Shown: positions 24,098-33,977, counted from the stretch's first letter. The stretch is DNA of 56,436 nt from UBA6136 sp964386975 (GCA_964386975.1 CAYLUS010000010.1:1-56436), one strand, 5' to 3'. Made by a program: numbers and translations. Notes: generated by a model not told the origin, from the letters alone.

Positions 24098-25292
24098 AGC
24101 CTACGACCTTCCGGATGAAAGAGGCCACTTCGGCCCCTATGGCGGTGTGTTTGTTGCCGAGACCCTGATGGAGCCGATCGAGGAATTGCGGCTCGCCTAT
24201 CAGCGGTACATGAAGGATCCGGTGTTTCTCAACGAGCTTGACCAGGATCTTCAGCACTACGTCGGCCGGCCCTCGCCGATTTACCATGCCGAACGCCTCA
24301 GCCGGCATTTGGGCGGCGCCCAGATCTACCTCAAGCGGGAGGACCTTAATCATACCGGCGCTCACAAGGTCAACAACACCATCGGCCAGGCCCTTCTGGC
24401 CAAGCGAATGGGGAAAACCCGAATCATTGCCGAGACCGGTGCCGGGCAGCATGGCGTTGCCACTGCCACAGTGGCGGCGAGACTGGGGCTGGAGTGCGTG
24501 GTTTACATGGGGGCGGTGGATGTGGCCCGTCAGGCACCGAATGTGCTTCGCATGCGGCTCCTGGGTGCTGAGGTCGTCCCGGTTTCATCCGGATCCAAGA
24601 CGCTCAAGGACGCCTTGAACGAAGCCATGCGCGATTGGGTGACCAACGTGGATAACACGTTCTATATCATCGGTACGGTCGCTGGTCCTCACCCGTATCC
24701 TGCCATGGTCCGGGACTTCCAGGCGGTCATTGGACGCGAGTCGCGTCAGCAGATGCTCGAGCGCACCGGGCGTCTCCCGGACGCGCTGGTCGCCTGTGTC
24801 GGTGGAGGCTCCAATGCGATTGGCCTTTTCTACCCCTTTATCGGCGACCAGGCTGTGCGCATGTACGGCGTCGAGGCCGCTGGCGAAGGCATCGAGACGG
24901 GTCGCCACTCCGCGCCACTCAACGCTGGGCGTCCGGGTGTCCTGCACGGAAACCGGACCTACCTCATCGAAGACGATGATGGCGAGATCATCGAAACGCA
25001 TTCCATCTCGGCCGGTCTCGACTACCCGGGAGTGGGTCCCGAGCATGCCTGGCTGAAGGATTCCCATCGGGCCGAATACGTCGCCATTACAGATGATGAG
25101 GCGATGCAGGGATTTCATACCCTGACCCGAATGGAAGGAATCATTCCCGCTCTCGAGTCCAGCCATGCTGTCGCCTATGCGATGAAACTCGCGCCGACGC
25201 TCAGCCAGGATCAGCAGATTCTGATCAACTTGTCAGGGCGCGGGGACAAGGACATCAACACCATTGCTGCACGTGAGGGAATTGCGCTGTGA
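24078..25292 (+). CDS. trpB: Tryptophan synthase beta chain
   Basis: PLP enzyme condensing indole with serine. The protein is 404 residues from ATG 24078, which has GAGAGAG 7 nt upstream. PLP Lys97 lies in HTGAHKVNN, and the phosphate loop GGGSNAIG and the substrate loop ETGAGQHG are intact. It overlaps trpF at its start and trpA by GTGA at its end, so the three tryptophan genes are translationally coupled. Confidence 0.97.
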   Translation: MDHSATEAYDLPDERGHFGPYGGVFVAETLMEPIEELRLAYQRYMKDPVFLNELDQDLQHYVGRPSPIYHAERLSRHLGGAQIYLKREDLNHTGAHKVNNTIGQALLAKRMGKTRIIAETGAGQHGVATATVAARLGLECVVYMGAVDVARQAPNVLRMRLLGAEVVPVSSGSKTLKDALNEAMRDWVTNVDNTFYIIGTVAGPHPYPAMVRDFQAVIGRESRQQMLERTGRLPDALVACVGGGSNAIGLFYPFIGDQAVRMYGVEAAGEGIETGRHSAPLNAGRPGVLHGNRTYLIEDDDGEIIETHSISAGLDYPGVGPEHAWLKDSHRAEYVAITDDEAMQGFHTLTRMEGIIPALESSHAVAYAMKLAPTLSQDQQILINLSGRGDKDINTIAAREGIAL

Positions 25293-26101
25293 GTCGACTG
25301 AGTCAAACATTTGCAGCGCTGGCATTGGCCAAACGTACCGCGTTGGTCCCGTTCATCACGGCCGGAGATCCAAATCCTGATTTCACGGTGCCTGCGCTCT
25401 TGGCGCTGGTCAAGGCGGGCGCCGATGTGATTGAGGTTGGCGTGCCATTTTCAGATCCAATGGCCGATGGCCCTGTCATCCAGAGGGCCAGTGAACGTGC
25501 CCTGTCCCATCGCATGAGTCTTCGCAAGACCCTGGACCTGGTGCGGGCCTTCAGGGCCCAGGATCAGCAGACGCCCATCGTGCTGATGGGCTACCTCAAT
25601 CCCGTAGAGGCCATGGGCTATGAAGCCTTTGCGATGGCCGCGCATGAGGCGGGGGTCGATGGGGTGTTGACCGTAGACATGCCGCCCGAGGAATCGGGAC
25701 ATCTGATTGACCTGCTCGAAGCCCGTGGTATTGATCCCATTTTCCTTCTCGCGCCCAACAGCGCTCCTGCGCGAATCCGCAAGATGGGTGAATTGGGACG
25801 GGGTTATCTTTATTATGTAGCCCTGAAGGGAGTGACGGGCGCAGGGCACCTTGACCTTCAGGATGTGGAACGCAAGCTTGCCGAAATACGTGCGCTCACC
25901 GGTTTGCCTCTGGCTGTCGGATTCGGGGTCAAGAATGCCGAGACCGCCGCCGCCATTGGCCATCTGGCTGAAGGAGTCGTGGTCGGCAGTGCCCTGGTCA
26001 GCAAGATCGAGGAAGCCCAAGGTGATGAGAAGAGGGCGCTGGCGGACATGGTGGATTTGATCGCCTCCATGCGCAAGGCCCTGGATGCCAACCCCAACTG
26101 A
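25289..26101 (+). CDS. trpA: Tryptophan synthase alpha chain
   Basis: Cleaves indole-3-glycerol phosphate and channels indole to TrpB. The protein has 270 residues with a GTG start overlapping the trpB stop (GTGA). The catalytic acids Glu49 (VIEVGVPFSDP) and Asp60 (MADGPVIQ) fall at the E. coli positions. The phosphate-binding GFGVKNAE and the VVGSALV strand are present near the C-terminus. An accD gene follows after a short gap. Confidence 0.96.
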   Translation: MSRLSQTFAALALAKRTALVPFITAGDPNPDFTVPALLALVKAGADVIEVGVPFSDPMADGPVIQRASERALSHRMSLRKTLDLVRAFRAQDQQTPIVLMGYLNPVEAMGYEAFAMAAHEAGVDGVLTVDMPPEESGHLIDLLEARGIDPIFLLAPNSAPARIRKMGELGRGYLYYVALKGVTGAGHLDLQDVERKLAEIRALTGLPLAVGFGVKNAETAAAIGHLAEGVVVGSALVSKIEEAQGDEKRALADMVDLIASMRKALDANPN

Positions 26102-26127
26102 GATCCTGAATTTTGATTGACGAGATT

Positions 26128-26133
26128 AAGAGG
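26128..26133 (+). promoter_or_regulatory. Ribosome binding site deciding the accD start
   Basis: AAGAGG lies 6 nt before the TTG at 26140. The earlier in-frame TTG at 26113 has no comparable site, so 26140 is preferred. Confidence 0.6.
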
Positions 26134-26139
26134 CCTACC

Positions 26140-27048
26140 TTGAGCTGGTTCCATAAGCTGGTCCCCTCCAAGATCCGCACTGAGGCATCCACCAAGGGCA
26201 CAATCCCCGAAGGTTTGTGGACGAAGTGCCCGAGTTGCAACGCTATCCATTACCGGGCTGAAATCGAGCGTAGCGCCGGGGTGTGCAGTAAATGCGGACA
26301 CCACATGCGCCTGAGTGCCCGCAAGCGGCTGCATGCGTTTCTCGACCCGGGCAACCGCGTGGAGTTGGGCGAATCACTGGTCTCGGTCGATGTCCTGAAG
26401 TTCAAGGACAGCAAGAAATACAAGGATCGTCTTTCGCAGGCCCAGAAAAATTCAGGGGAGAAGGATGCCCTGATCGTGGTTGCCGGCATGCTCAAGGAGC
26501 GGCCCATTGTGGCAGCCGCGTTCGAATTTGATTTCATGGGTGGCTCAATGGGCTCCGTGGTCGGTGAGCGGTTTGTGCGCGGTGTCAACCATTGTCTGGC
26601 CAAGCAAACGCCTTTGGTCGTGTTTTCGGCCAGTGGCGGTGCCCGCATGCAGGAATCGCTCCTCTCCCTGTTCCAGATGGCCAAGACCAGTGCAGCGCTG
26701 GCCAAGATGGCGGAGGCCGGACTGCCGTTCATTTCGGTGTTGACCGACCCGACCATGGGCGGTGTCTCGGCCAGCCTTGCAATGCTTGGCGACATCAACA
26801 TTGGTGAGCCGGAAGCCCTGATCGGCTTTGCAGGGCCGCGCGTCATTGAACAGACGGTTCGGGAGAAATTACCGGAGGGATTCCAGCGCAGTGAGTTTCT
26901 CCTGGAGCACGGCGCCATCGACATGATCGTCGACCGGCGTGAAATGCGCGATGCCATTGCCTCGATTCTCGATAAGCTGCTGCCTGTGTCCGCTTCGAAG
27001 GCGCCTGCCTCCAAGGATGCCAACGACAAGGGTTCCCGCTCCAGCTAA
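26140..27048 (+). CDS. accD: Acetyl-CoA carboxylase carboxyltransferase subunit beta
   Basis: Beta half of the carboxyltransferase that makes malonyl-CoA for fatty acid synthesis; its partner AccA is not in the window. The 302 residues begin at TTG 26140, giving MSWFHKLVPSKI, the usual AccD N-terminus. A four-Cys zinc ribbon uses Cys30, 33, 49 and 52 (WTKCPSC and VCSKCGHH). The crotonase-like core has FMGGSMGSVVGE and SASGGARMQESLLSL, and DPTMGGVSASLA follows. A start at 26113 would add nine atypical residues. A Ser/Lys-rich tail ends the protein. It lies 7 nt before folC. Confidence 0.95.
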   Translation: MSWFHKLVPSKIRTEASTKGTIPEGLWTKCPSCNAIHYRAEIERSAGVCSKCGHHMRLSARKRLHAFLDPGNRVELGESLVSVDVLKFKDSKKYKDRLSQAQKNSGEKDALIVVAGMLKERPIVAAAFEFDFMGGSMGSVVGERFVRGVNHCLAKQTPLVVFSASGGARMQESLLSLFQMAKTSAALAKMAEAGLPFISVLTDPTMGGVSASLAMLGDINIGEPEALIGFAGPRVIEQTVREKLPEGFQRSEFLLEHGAIDMIVDRREMRDAIASILDKLLPVSASKAPASKDANDKGSRSS

Positions 27049-27055
27049 GACCCCC

Positions 27056-28318
27056 ATGGGCTTTCATACGCTCGCGGAATGGCTGGCCTGGCAAGAGTCG
27101 CTGCACCCCAAGACCATTGATCTGGGACTGAAGCGCGTCAGCGAAGTTCTAAACCGACTTGATCTGCGTCATGCAACCCGCATCACCCTGAGTGTTGCAG
27201 GCACCAATGGCAAGGGTTCGAGCGTTGCCATGCTGGATGCCATTTTGCGCGAAGCAGGCTATCGGGTCGGGACTTATACGTCCCCCCACATTCTCAGCTA
27301 CAACGAACGCATCGCCATCGATGGAACGCCGGTCAGCGATGCGGTGATCATGGCAGCCTTTGAGCGGATTGAAGCGGCACGGGGCGATATCTCCTTGAGC
27401 TTTTTTGAATTCGGAACGCTGGCTGCGCTGGTCATTTTTGACGATGCCGGCCTCGATGCGCGGATCCTTGAGGTCGGTCTTGGTGGACGGCTCGATGCAG
27501 TCAATGCGGTGGATGCGGATATCGCGATGATTGCCAGCATCGACATTGATCATCAGGACTGGTTAGGGACCACCCGTGAGGCCATCGGACTCGAAAAAGC
27601 CGGCATTCTCCGACCCGAACGGCCGGCGATCATCGGCGATCCCGATCTTCCGGCTGGCGTTTTGGGGCTTGCCCAACAGCAGGGCATCCCGCTGTTTCGT
27701 CAAGGTCTTGAGTTTAATTATGAGAGACAGCCCCTGGCCTGGACATTCAGGGGTTCGCGGCGTCAGATCGCGGATCTGCCGCCACCGGCTCTTAAGGGGG
27801 ACCATCAGTTTCTCAATGCGGCAGCGGTTCTGGAGTGCCTCAGCCATTTCCCATCGGACTATGAAATTCCCGATGCGGCCATCGCCGAGGGGCTTCGCAA
27901 GGTTCAGCTCAAGGGGCGGTTTCAGTTCTTTCCAGGCGATGTCCCGGTGCTCCTTGATGTGGCGCACAATCCCCAGTCCGTCCGTATTCTCAAAGGCTAT
28001 CTGGATGCGCGTTATCCCGATCGGCGCATCCGCGCGGTCTTCTCGGTCATGCGTGACAAGGACGTTGAATCCATCGTGCAGTTGATCAAGGGGCGGATCG
28101 ACACCTGGTACCTGGCGCCACTGGCGATGCCGCGCGCTGCCAGCTCAGAAGAGTTGAGCGAAATCCTCCATAATGGGGGGGTGGAAAACGTGCGTTCGGG
28201 GTTCCAAGATGCTCAGGCGGCCTGGAGCCTTGCATTTGAGGAGTCAATGCCCGGGGATATGATTTTGGTTTTCGGGTCCTTTTTTCTGGTATCCGATTAT
28301 TTGGCACACATTGCCTGA
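27056..28318 (+). CDS. folC: Dihydrofolate synthase / folylpolyglutamate synthase
   Basis: Mur-ligase-family enzyme adding glutamate to dihydropteroate and to folates. The protein is 420 residues from ATG 27056; the open frame back to 26939 lies inside accD and is not used. ATP loop GTNGKGSS is at 49-56, YTSPHILSYNERI follows, and the catalytic FFEFGTLAAL and GLGGRLDAVNA blocks are typical. The C-terminal glutamate-binding domain has LLDVAHNPQS. It is tightly packed between accD and dedD. Confidence 0.95.
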   Translation: MGFHTLAEWLAWQESLHPKTIDLGLKRVSEVLNRLDLRHATRITLSVAGTNGKGSSVAMLDAILREAGYRVGTYTSPHILSYNERIAIDGTPVSDAVIMAAFERIEAARGDISLSFFEFGTLAALVIFDDAGLDARILEVGLGGRLDAVNAVDADIAMIASIDIDHQDWLGTTREAIGLEKAGILRPERPAIIGDPDLPAGVLGLAQQQGIPLFRQGLEFNYERQPLAWTFRGSRRQIADLPPPALKGDHQFLNAAAVLECLSHFPSDYEIPDAAIAEGLRKVQLKGRFQFFPGDVPVLLDVAHNPQSVRILKGYLDARYPDRRIRAVFSVMRDKDVESIVQLIKGRIDTWYLAPLAMPRAASSEELSEILHNGGVENVRSGFQDAQAAWSLAFEESMPGDMILVFGSFFLVSDYLAHIA

Positions 28319-28333
28319 GTGGGGGTGAAAGGA

Positions 28334-29284
28334 ATGGATGAGCAACTGAAGCGGCGTCTGGTGGGTGCTGCGATCATCATTGCACTGGCGGTGATCGTTG
28401 TGCCGTTTTTCTTCGAGGACAAGGCACCCAAGGATGCCTCGGAACTGCCCGATGCCATGGATGCAAGGCCTCTGGTGCTCCCAAAGCAGGAGTCAGCGGC
28501 CAGTGAGTCGGCGCCCGCTTCTGAAAAACGTCCATCGGCTGCACCCTCTAAGAAACGCAGCTACGAGGTGGTTTCCCTCGATGACCCGTCAAAGCCTGCA
28601 AACGAAAGCCCTGCTGAAACCGCCCCAAAAACGGCAACGGTCAATGAGTCGGCCGAGGAGCCACTTGCAGGCGATGAGGGTGAAGCGGGACTGGAAGAGG
28701 CGCCCAAGCCTCAGGCCGCAAAACCGGTGTCACCCGCGCGGGCGGCAGCACCTAAAATAGTGCCCGCGCCGGTCAGGCCTAAGTCCCCGGCCGTGGCGGC
28801 TGATGAGCCTCAAGGTGTGCCAAAGCGGGTCGAGGCACCACCGACAAAAGTCAGGCCTATCGAGCCATCGTCGGCCGCTCATAAATCGGCGGTGACCACA
28901 GATGCGCCGCCAGTGGTCAAAAAGCCGCAGGCCACCACCGCCGCACCCAAGTCGGCTGCTTCAGTTCCGCCTGTTGCCAAACCAAACGGCGCTCAGGTGC
29001 AGTCCCCCAAGCCAGTGCCGGCATCCAGTGGCGCTCAGGCCCCCCAGGCGGCCGTTTATACGGTTCAAGCGGGAACCTTCAACGATGAGACCAATGCCAG
29101 CACCTTGGTTGAGAAACTCAAAAAGCGCAACCTGCCGGCCCGCCTGATTGCCATCGAGGGTCCCAATGGCAAGGTCTATCGGGTAACGGTCGGCTCCAAA
29201 CTGGATCATGGCAAGGCTGAACAAATTCAGAAGCAGTTGGCGGCCCAGGACGGTCTGAAGGGTCTGATCATGCCGACGCGATAG
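28334..29284 (+). CDS. dedD: SPOR-domain inner-membrane protein, DedD-like
   Basis: Single-pass inner-membrane protein with a periplasmic peptidoglycan-binding SPOR domain, of the septal-ring family. The protein is 316 residues from ATG 28334 (MDEQLKRRLVGAAI). The membrane helix is at about 9-27, followed by a long Pro/Ala/Lys-rich periplasmic linker (about 30-235). The SPOR domain covers about 240-316 (VYTVQAGTFNDETNASTLVE and VYRVTVGSKLDHGKAEQIQK). GTG codons at 28319 and 28325 are alternative starts. Its place between folC and cvpA is the family's conserved locus. Confidence 0.88.
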   Translation: MDEQLKRRLVGAAIIIALAVIVVPFFFEDKAPKDASELPDAMDARPLVLPKQESAASESAPASEKRPSAAPSKKRSYEVVSLDDPSKPANESPAETAPKTATVNESAEEPLAGDEGEAGLEEAPKPQAAKPVSPARAAAPKIVPAPVRPKSPAVAADEPQGVPKRVEAPPTKVRPIEPSSAAHKSAVTTDAPPVVKKPQATTAAPKSAASVPPVAKPNGAQVQSPKPVPASSGAQAPQAAVYTVQAGTFNDETNASTLVEKLKKRNLPARLIAIEGPNGKVYRVTVGSKLDHGKAEQIQKQLAAQDGLKGLIMPTR

Positions 29285-29300
29285 GACGGCCGACGCCCCG

Positions 29301-29810
29301 ATGCCCTTTAACTGGCTCGATTTCATCCTGATCGGTCTGCTTGGCATTTCCGGCTTGGTGGGTCTGATGCGGGGGCTGGTGCGTGAGGTCCTGTCGCTAT
29401 TGACCTGGGGCGCGGCGATTTGGGTCGGCATCCAGCACAGCGGCATGCTGGCGACTTCTCTTGCAACGCTCATTCCCTCGCCAACCCTGCGTCTGGCGGT
29501 CGCCTTCGGCATTCTGTTCATCGCGACCTTCATGCTGGCCACGGTGATTGGCCTTGTGATGACGCGGCTCCTTGAAAGGACGGGTCTGTCGGGGATCGAT
29601 CGTGTCGCAGGGCTGGGTTTTGGCCTGGCCCGTGGGGCCCTCATTCTGAGCGTGATGGTGTTTCTGGCCCGAAGCACGCCCTTTCCGCGGGAGCCGGTCT
29701 GGCAGAGCTCAAAACTGATACCGATTTTTCAGGCAACGGCCGTCTGGCTGGAGGGACAAATCCCTCCGGGTCTCAAGCCCAAGCTGAACCTTGAATCCTC
29801 CCCTCACTGA
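29301..29810 (+). CDS. cvpA: CvpA-family inner-membrane protein
   Basis: A 169-residue protein with four hydrophobic helices, first block FNWLDFILIGLLGISGLVGL followed by MRGLVREVLSLLTW, the CvpA signature. The family is required for colicin V production in E. coli and sits next to purF in many genomes, as here (19-nt gap). Its biochemical function is not settled. The ATG at 29301 lies 16 nt after dedD. Confidence 0.92.
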   Translation: MPFNWLDFILIGLLGISGLVGLMRGLVREVLSLLTWGAAIWVGIQHSGMLATSLATLIPSPTLRLAVAFGILFIATFMLATVIGLVMTRLLERTGLSGIDRVAGLGFGLARGALILSVMVFLARSTPFPREPVWQSSKLIPIFQATAVWLEGQIPPGLKPKLNLESSPH

Positions 29811-29829
29811 ATCAGGAAGTTAGCGCAAC

Positions 29830-31344
29830 ATGTGTGGCATTGCCGGGATTGTCTCGACGCAGGATGTGAATCAGGAACTCTATGAGGCGCTGACGGTGCT
29901 TCAGCATCGTGGCCAGGACGCCGCAGGCATCGTCACCTGCGAGGGTGATCGCTTCTTCCTTCGAAAGGGCAGTGGACTGGTTCGGGATGTGTTTCACACG
30001 CGCCACATGCTCAATCTCAGGGGCAACATGGGCATCGCCCATGTGCGCTATCCAACGGCCGGCTGCACCAGCTCAGCAGAAGCCCAGCCGTTCTATGTCA
30101 ATTCCCCCTATGGGATTGCCCTGGCGCATAACGGCAATCTGACCAATGCCGAAACCCTGAAGAAGGAATTGTTTGTCCAGGATCAGCGGCACCTTAATAC
30201 GGATTCGGACTCCGAGGTCCTGCTGAACGTCTTGGCGCATGAACTGCACGAGCTTGGCAAGCTCCGCATCACCGCCGCCGATGTTTTTCAGGCGGTCTCG
30301 GGGGTCCATGCCCGCTGCCGCGGGGCTTATGCGGTGGTGGCCATGATTACCGGCTTTGGCGTCCTCGCCTTCCGCGATCCCTATGGCATTCGGCCCTTGG
30401 TGTTTGGCGAGCGCAAAACCGAGCGCGGAACCGAATACATGTTCGCCTCCGAGAACGTGGCTCTCGATGTCCTCGGTTTTTCCACCATCCGCGATCTTGC
30501 CCCCGGGGAGGCCATGTTCATCGAGGCGGACGGCACGCTCCATGCCCAGCAGTGCGCCAGTGCCACCCAGCTCTCGCCATGCATCTTCGAATATGTCTAC
30601 TTCGCCCGTCCGGATTCGATCATCGACAGTATCTCGGTGTACAAGGCGCGCCGGCGCATGGGCGACAAGCTGGCGGACAAGATTCAGCGCCTGAGGCCCG
30701 ACCATGACATCGATGTCGTCATCCCGATCCCTGACACCAGCCGGACCTCAGCCCTTCAGCTTGCCAACAAGCTGAAGGTGAAATACCGGGAGGGCTTCAT
30801 CAAGAATCGCTATATCGGCCGCACCTTCATCATGCCGGGCCAGCAGCTCAGGCGTAAATCCGTGAAGCAGAAACTCAACGCCATCAGTATGGAGTTCAAG
30901 GGCCGTAACGTCCTTCTGGTCGATGACTCGATCGTCCGCGGGACGACCTCCGAGCAGATTATCCAGATGGCCCGGGATGCAGGCGCCAACAAGGTGTACT
31001 TTGCCTCCGCCGCGCCGCCGGTCCGCTATCCGAATGTCTACGGGATCGACATGCCGGCCGCCCATGAACTGATTGCGCATGATCGAACCGAGGCGGAAAT
31101 TGAGAAGGCTCTGGGGTGTGACTGGCTGATCTATCAGGATCTCGATGATCTGATCGCTGCCGTTCGGCGGGGTAACCCCGACATCGAGCATTTTGATACT
31201 TCCTGCTTCAATGGCGAATATGTCACGGGCGATGTCGATGAAATCTACTTAAAGCGCCTGAGTCACAAACGCAATGACGGCGCCAAGGCTCAGCGGGCCG
31301 CATCCGATACGATGATCGGGCTTCACAATTCGGACCAGGAATAA
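29830..31344 (+). CDS. purF: Amidophosphoribosyltransferase
   Basis: First committed step of purine synthesis: glutamine plus PRPP to phosphoribosylamine. The 504-residue protein has the N-terminal nucleophile Cys2 (MCGIAGIVS), glutaminase blocks HRGQDAAGI and HVRYPTAG, and a PRPP-binding loop VLLVDDSIVRGTTS near residue 360. There is no propeptide and no four-Cys FeS pattern, so it resembles the E. coli type. It lies between cvpA and metZ, 7 nt before the latter. Confidence 0.97.
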   Translation: MCGIAGIVSTQDVNQELYEALTVLQHRGQDAAGIVTCEGDRFFLRKGSGLVRDVFHTRHMLNLRGNMGIAHVRYPTAGCTSSAEAQPFYVNSPYGIALAHNGNLTNAETLKKELFVQDQRHLNTDSDSEVLLNVLAHELHELGKLRITAADVFQAVSGVHARCRGAYAVVAMITGFGVLAFRDPYGIRPLVFGERKTERGTEYMFASENVALDVLGFSTIRDLAPGEAMFIEADGTLHAQQCASATQLSPCIFEYVYFARPDSIIDSISVYKARRRMGDKLADKIQRLRPDHDIDVVIPIPDTSRTSALQLANKLKVKYREGFIKNRYIGRTFIMPGQQLRRKSVKQKLNAISMEFKGRNVLLVDDSIVRGTTSEQIIQMARDAGANKVYFASAAPPVRYPNVYGIDMPAAHELIAHDRTEAEIEKALGCDWLIYQDLDDLIAAVRRGNPDIEHFDTSCFNGEYVTGDVDEIYLKRLSHKRNDGAKAQRAASDTMIGLHNSDQE

Positions 31345-31351
31345 AAACACA

Positions 31352-32536
31352 ATGGATGAGATGGATTGGAGCGACTTTCAGCTGGATACCCAGGCTGTTC
31401 GGGCCGGGCAGCGAAGGACGCCGGAAGGCGAACATTCCGAGCCGATTTTTACCACCTCGAGCTATGTGTTTGGCAGCGCCGAAGAGGCTGCGCTGAGGTT
31501 CCAGGGCAAGGTCCCCGGCAACATCTATTCACGGTTCACCAACCCGACCGTCAGGACTTTTGAACAGCGACTGGCCGCCCTTGAGGGGGGCGAGCGTTGT
31601 ATTGCCGTTGCCTCCGGGATGGCAGCCATAGCTACGATGGCATTCGGGCTTTTGAAGGCCGGTGACCATGTGCTCTGCTCGCGTGGGGTGTTTGGGAACA
31701 CGGTTCTCTTGTTCCAGAACTTCCTTGGCAAGTTCGGTGTCGAGACCACCTTTATTGATCTGACCGATCTCACGGCCTGGGCGCAGGCGATACGGCCCAA
31801 CACCGCCCTTTTATTTGTTGAAACACCCTCAAATCCCCTGACCGAAATCGCCGATATTAAAGCCCTGGCGGCACTTGCGCATGACCATGGTGCGCTCTTG
31901 GCGGTGGATAACTGCTTCTGCACCCCGGCACTCCAACGGCCGCTGGAACTGGGCGCCGACCTGATCATCCACTCGGCCACCAAGTATCTGGATGGTCAGG
32001 GCCGTTGTGTGGGGGGGGCCATTGTCGGGCCGGATGCGCTCTTGGAAAAACACATTTACCCGTTCCTCAGAACCGGTGGGCCCTCGATGAGCCCCTTTAA
32101 TGCCTGGGTTTTCCTCAAGGGACTGGAAACCCTGGGGCTTCGCATGCGCGCCCAGAGTGATCAGGCGCTCCAACTGGCGACCTGGCTGGAGCAGCAAAGC
32201 TGGGTGGAGAAGGTCAATTACCCGGGACTGAAAAGTCACCCCCAGCATGAACTGGCCATGAAGCAGCAGTCCATGGGGGGCGGTATTGTCAGCTTCGAGG
32301 TCCGTGGTGGCCGGGAAGCGGCATGGTCCCTGATCGATCACACGCGCCTTCTTTCCATTACGGCGAACCTCGGTGATGTCAAGACCACGATTACCCACCC
32401 CTCAACGACCACGCATGGACGATTGAGCGAGGCGGATCGGGCGGCGGCAGGGATTCGTGAGGGTTTGATCCGGATTGCCGTCGGGCTGGAAGCCTTGGAG
32501 GACATCCAGCAGGATCTTTTGCGCGGCGCACCCTGA
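31352..32536 (+). CDS. metZ: O-succinylhomoserine sulfhydrylase
   Basis: PLP enzyme of the Cys/Met metabolism family that makes homocysteine directly from O-succinylhomoserine and sulfide. In the 394-residue protein the PLP Lys211 lies in HSATKYLDGQGR; YSRFTNPTVRTFEQRLAALE and AVASGMAAI are typical. Position next to purF is the conserved locus of metZ in Pseudomonas and Betaproteobacteria. An in-frame ATG at 31361 (MDWSDFQLDTQAVR) is an alternative start. It connects the window's sulfide supply to methionine as cysK connects it to cysteine. Confidence 0.92.
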   Translation: MDEMDWSDFQLDTQAVRAGQRRTPEGEHSEPIFTTSSYVFGSAEEAALRFQGKVPGNIYSRFTNPTVRTFEQRLAALEGGERCIAVASGMAAIATMAFGLLKAGDHVLCSRGVFGNTVLLFQNFLGKFGVETTFIDLTDLTAWAQAIRPNTALLFVETPSNPLTEIADIKALAALAHDHGALLAVDNCFCTPALQRPLELGADLIIHSATKYLDGQGRCVGGAIVGPDALLEKHIYPFLRTGGPSMSPFNAWVFLKGLETLGLRMRAQSDQALQLATWLEQQSWVEKVNYPGLKSHPQHELAMKQQSMGGGIVSFEVRGGREAAWSLIDHTRLLSITANLGDVKTTITHPSTTTHGRLSEADRAAAGIREGLIRIAVGLEALEDIQQDLLRGAP

Positions 32537-32624
32537 GTTGGCGCCTTTGCACTTGAGCCGGCAAACACATTTTTTGAATTGGATCCCTCGGCGCTGAACG
32601 CTGAGGCTTTTCGCGAGAGGTTGG

Positions 32625-33968
32625 ATGAAAGTCACGATTTTTGGTTCCGGTTACGTGGGCTTGGTGACAGGCGCATGTCTGGCCGAGGTGGGCAACGAGG
32701 TGCTGTGCGTGGACGTCGATCAGGACAAGATCGATCGGCTCAATCGTGGGGAGGTGCCGATTCATGAGCCGGGCCTTGATGCCATCATTGAGCGGAACCG
32801 GCAGGCAAAGCGACTTCACTTCACGACGGACATCGATGAGGGCGTGCGTCATGGGCTCTTTCAGTTTATTGCGGTAGGAACGCCGCCGGATGAGGATGGA
32901 TCCGCCGATCTTCAGTATGTGACGGCGGTGGCCAGGAGCATCGGTGAGCGGATGACCGACTACCGGATCGTCGTCAACAAATCGACGGTCCCTGTGGGGA
33001 CTGCAGATCGGGTGCGGAACACCATCGATGAGAGCTTGAAGGCGAGGGCTTCCAGCATCGAATTCGACGTGGTCTCGAACCCTGAATTCCTCAAGGAAGG
33101 CGCAGCAATCGAGGATTTCATGAAGCCGGACCGGATTGTCATCGGAACAGACAATCCAAGAACCACGGAGCTTCTTCGGGCGCTCTATGCTCCGTTTAAC
33201 CGAAATCATGACCGCCTGGTGTGCATGGATATCCGCTCGGCCGAGCTGACCAAATATGCCGCCAATGCCATGCTCGCGACCAAGATCAGCTTCATGAACG
33301 AGCTGGCGAACCTGGCTGAACGCCTGGGCGCCGACATCGAAAAGGTGCGCGTTGGCATCGGTTCAGATCCAAGGATCGGCTATCACTTCATTTACCCCGG
33401 CTGTGGCTATGGCGGTTCCTGCTTTCCCAAGGATGTCAAAGCCTTGGAGCGGACGGCGCGCGATGTGAATTATCCGGCACCGCTGCTCAAAGCGGTCGAA
33501 GCCGTCAATGAGAGGCAGAAGGAGCGGCTGTTTGAGAAAATCAGCCAGTACTTCGGGGGAGAACTTAAGGACAAGACCATTGCCGTCTGGGGGTTGGCCT
33601 TCAAGCCCAATACCGACGACATGCGGGAGGCCTCAAGCCGGGTTCTGATGGAACGCTTGTGGTCGCAAGGGGCCAAGGTCAGAGCGTTTGACCCGGTTGC
33701 GCTTGAAGAGACGGCCCGAATCTATGGCGCACGGGCGGATCTGGTTCTGTGCGAGGGACCCGAAGACACGCTGGAGGGTGCTGATGCGCTAGCAATCGTG
33801 ACGGAGTGGAATCTCTTTAGAAGCCCCGACTTCAATCTGATCCACTCAAAGCTGAAGCGTCCGGTCATTTTCGATGGTCGTAACCTCTATGATCCCCAGA
33901 CCCTCAAGACCTTGGGCTTTGCCTATTACGCCATTGGTCGGGGGGATCGGCTGGATGCGGCGCCGTAA
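32625..33968 (+). CDS. ugd: UDP-glucose 6-dehydrogenase
   Basis: NAD-dependent four-electron oxidation of UDP-glucose to UDP-glucuronate, precursor for surface polysaccharide. The 447-residue protein has the Rossmann motif GSGYVG at 7-12, a VNKSTVPVGT block, FMKPDRIVIG, and the catalytic Cys266 in YGGSCFPKD. The C-terminal UDP-binding half has GLAFKPNTDDMREASS. It converges with dnaE across 9 nt. An 88-nt gap separates it from metZ. Its neighbours beyond dnaE are the dTDP-rhamnose genes, so this is a small nucleotide-sugar region. Confidence 0.94.
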   Translation: MKVTIFGSGYVGLVTGACLAEVGNEVLCVDVDQDKIDRLNRGEVPIHEPGLDAIIERNRQAKRLHFTTDIDEGVRHGLFQFIAVGTPPDEDGSADLQYVTAVARSIGERMTDYRIVVNKSTVPVGTADRVRNTIDESLKARASSIEFDVVSNPEFLKEGAAIEDFMKPDRIVIGTDNPRTTELLRALYAPFNRNHDRLVCMDIRSAELTKYAANAMLATKISFMNELANLAERLGADIEKVRVGIGSDPRIGYHFIYPGCGYGGSCFPKDVKALERTARDVNYPAPLLKAVEAVNERQKERLFEKISQYFGGELKDKTIAVWGLAFKPNTDDMREASSRVLMERLWSQGAKVRAFDPVALEETARIYGARADLVLCEGPEDTLEGADALAIVTEWNLFRSPDFNLIHSKLKRPVIFDGRNLYDPQTLKTLGFAYYAIGRGDRLDAAP

Positions 33969-33977
33969 AGGACCGGT

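Noticed and set aside
26250..27029. 259-codon minus-strand frame opposite accD
   Set aside because: Antisense shadow; AccD zinc ribbon and carboxyltransferase motifs are on the plus strand.
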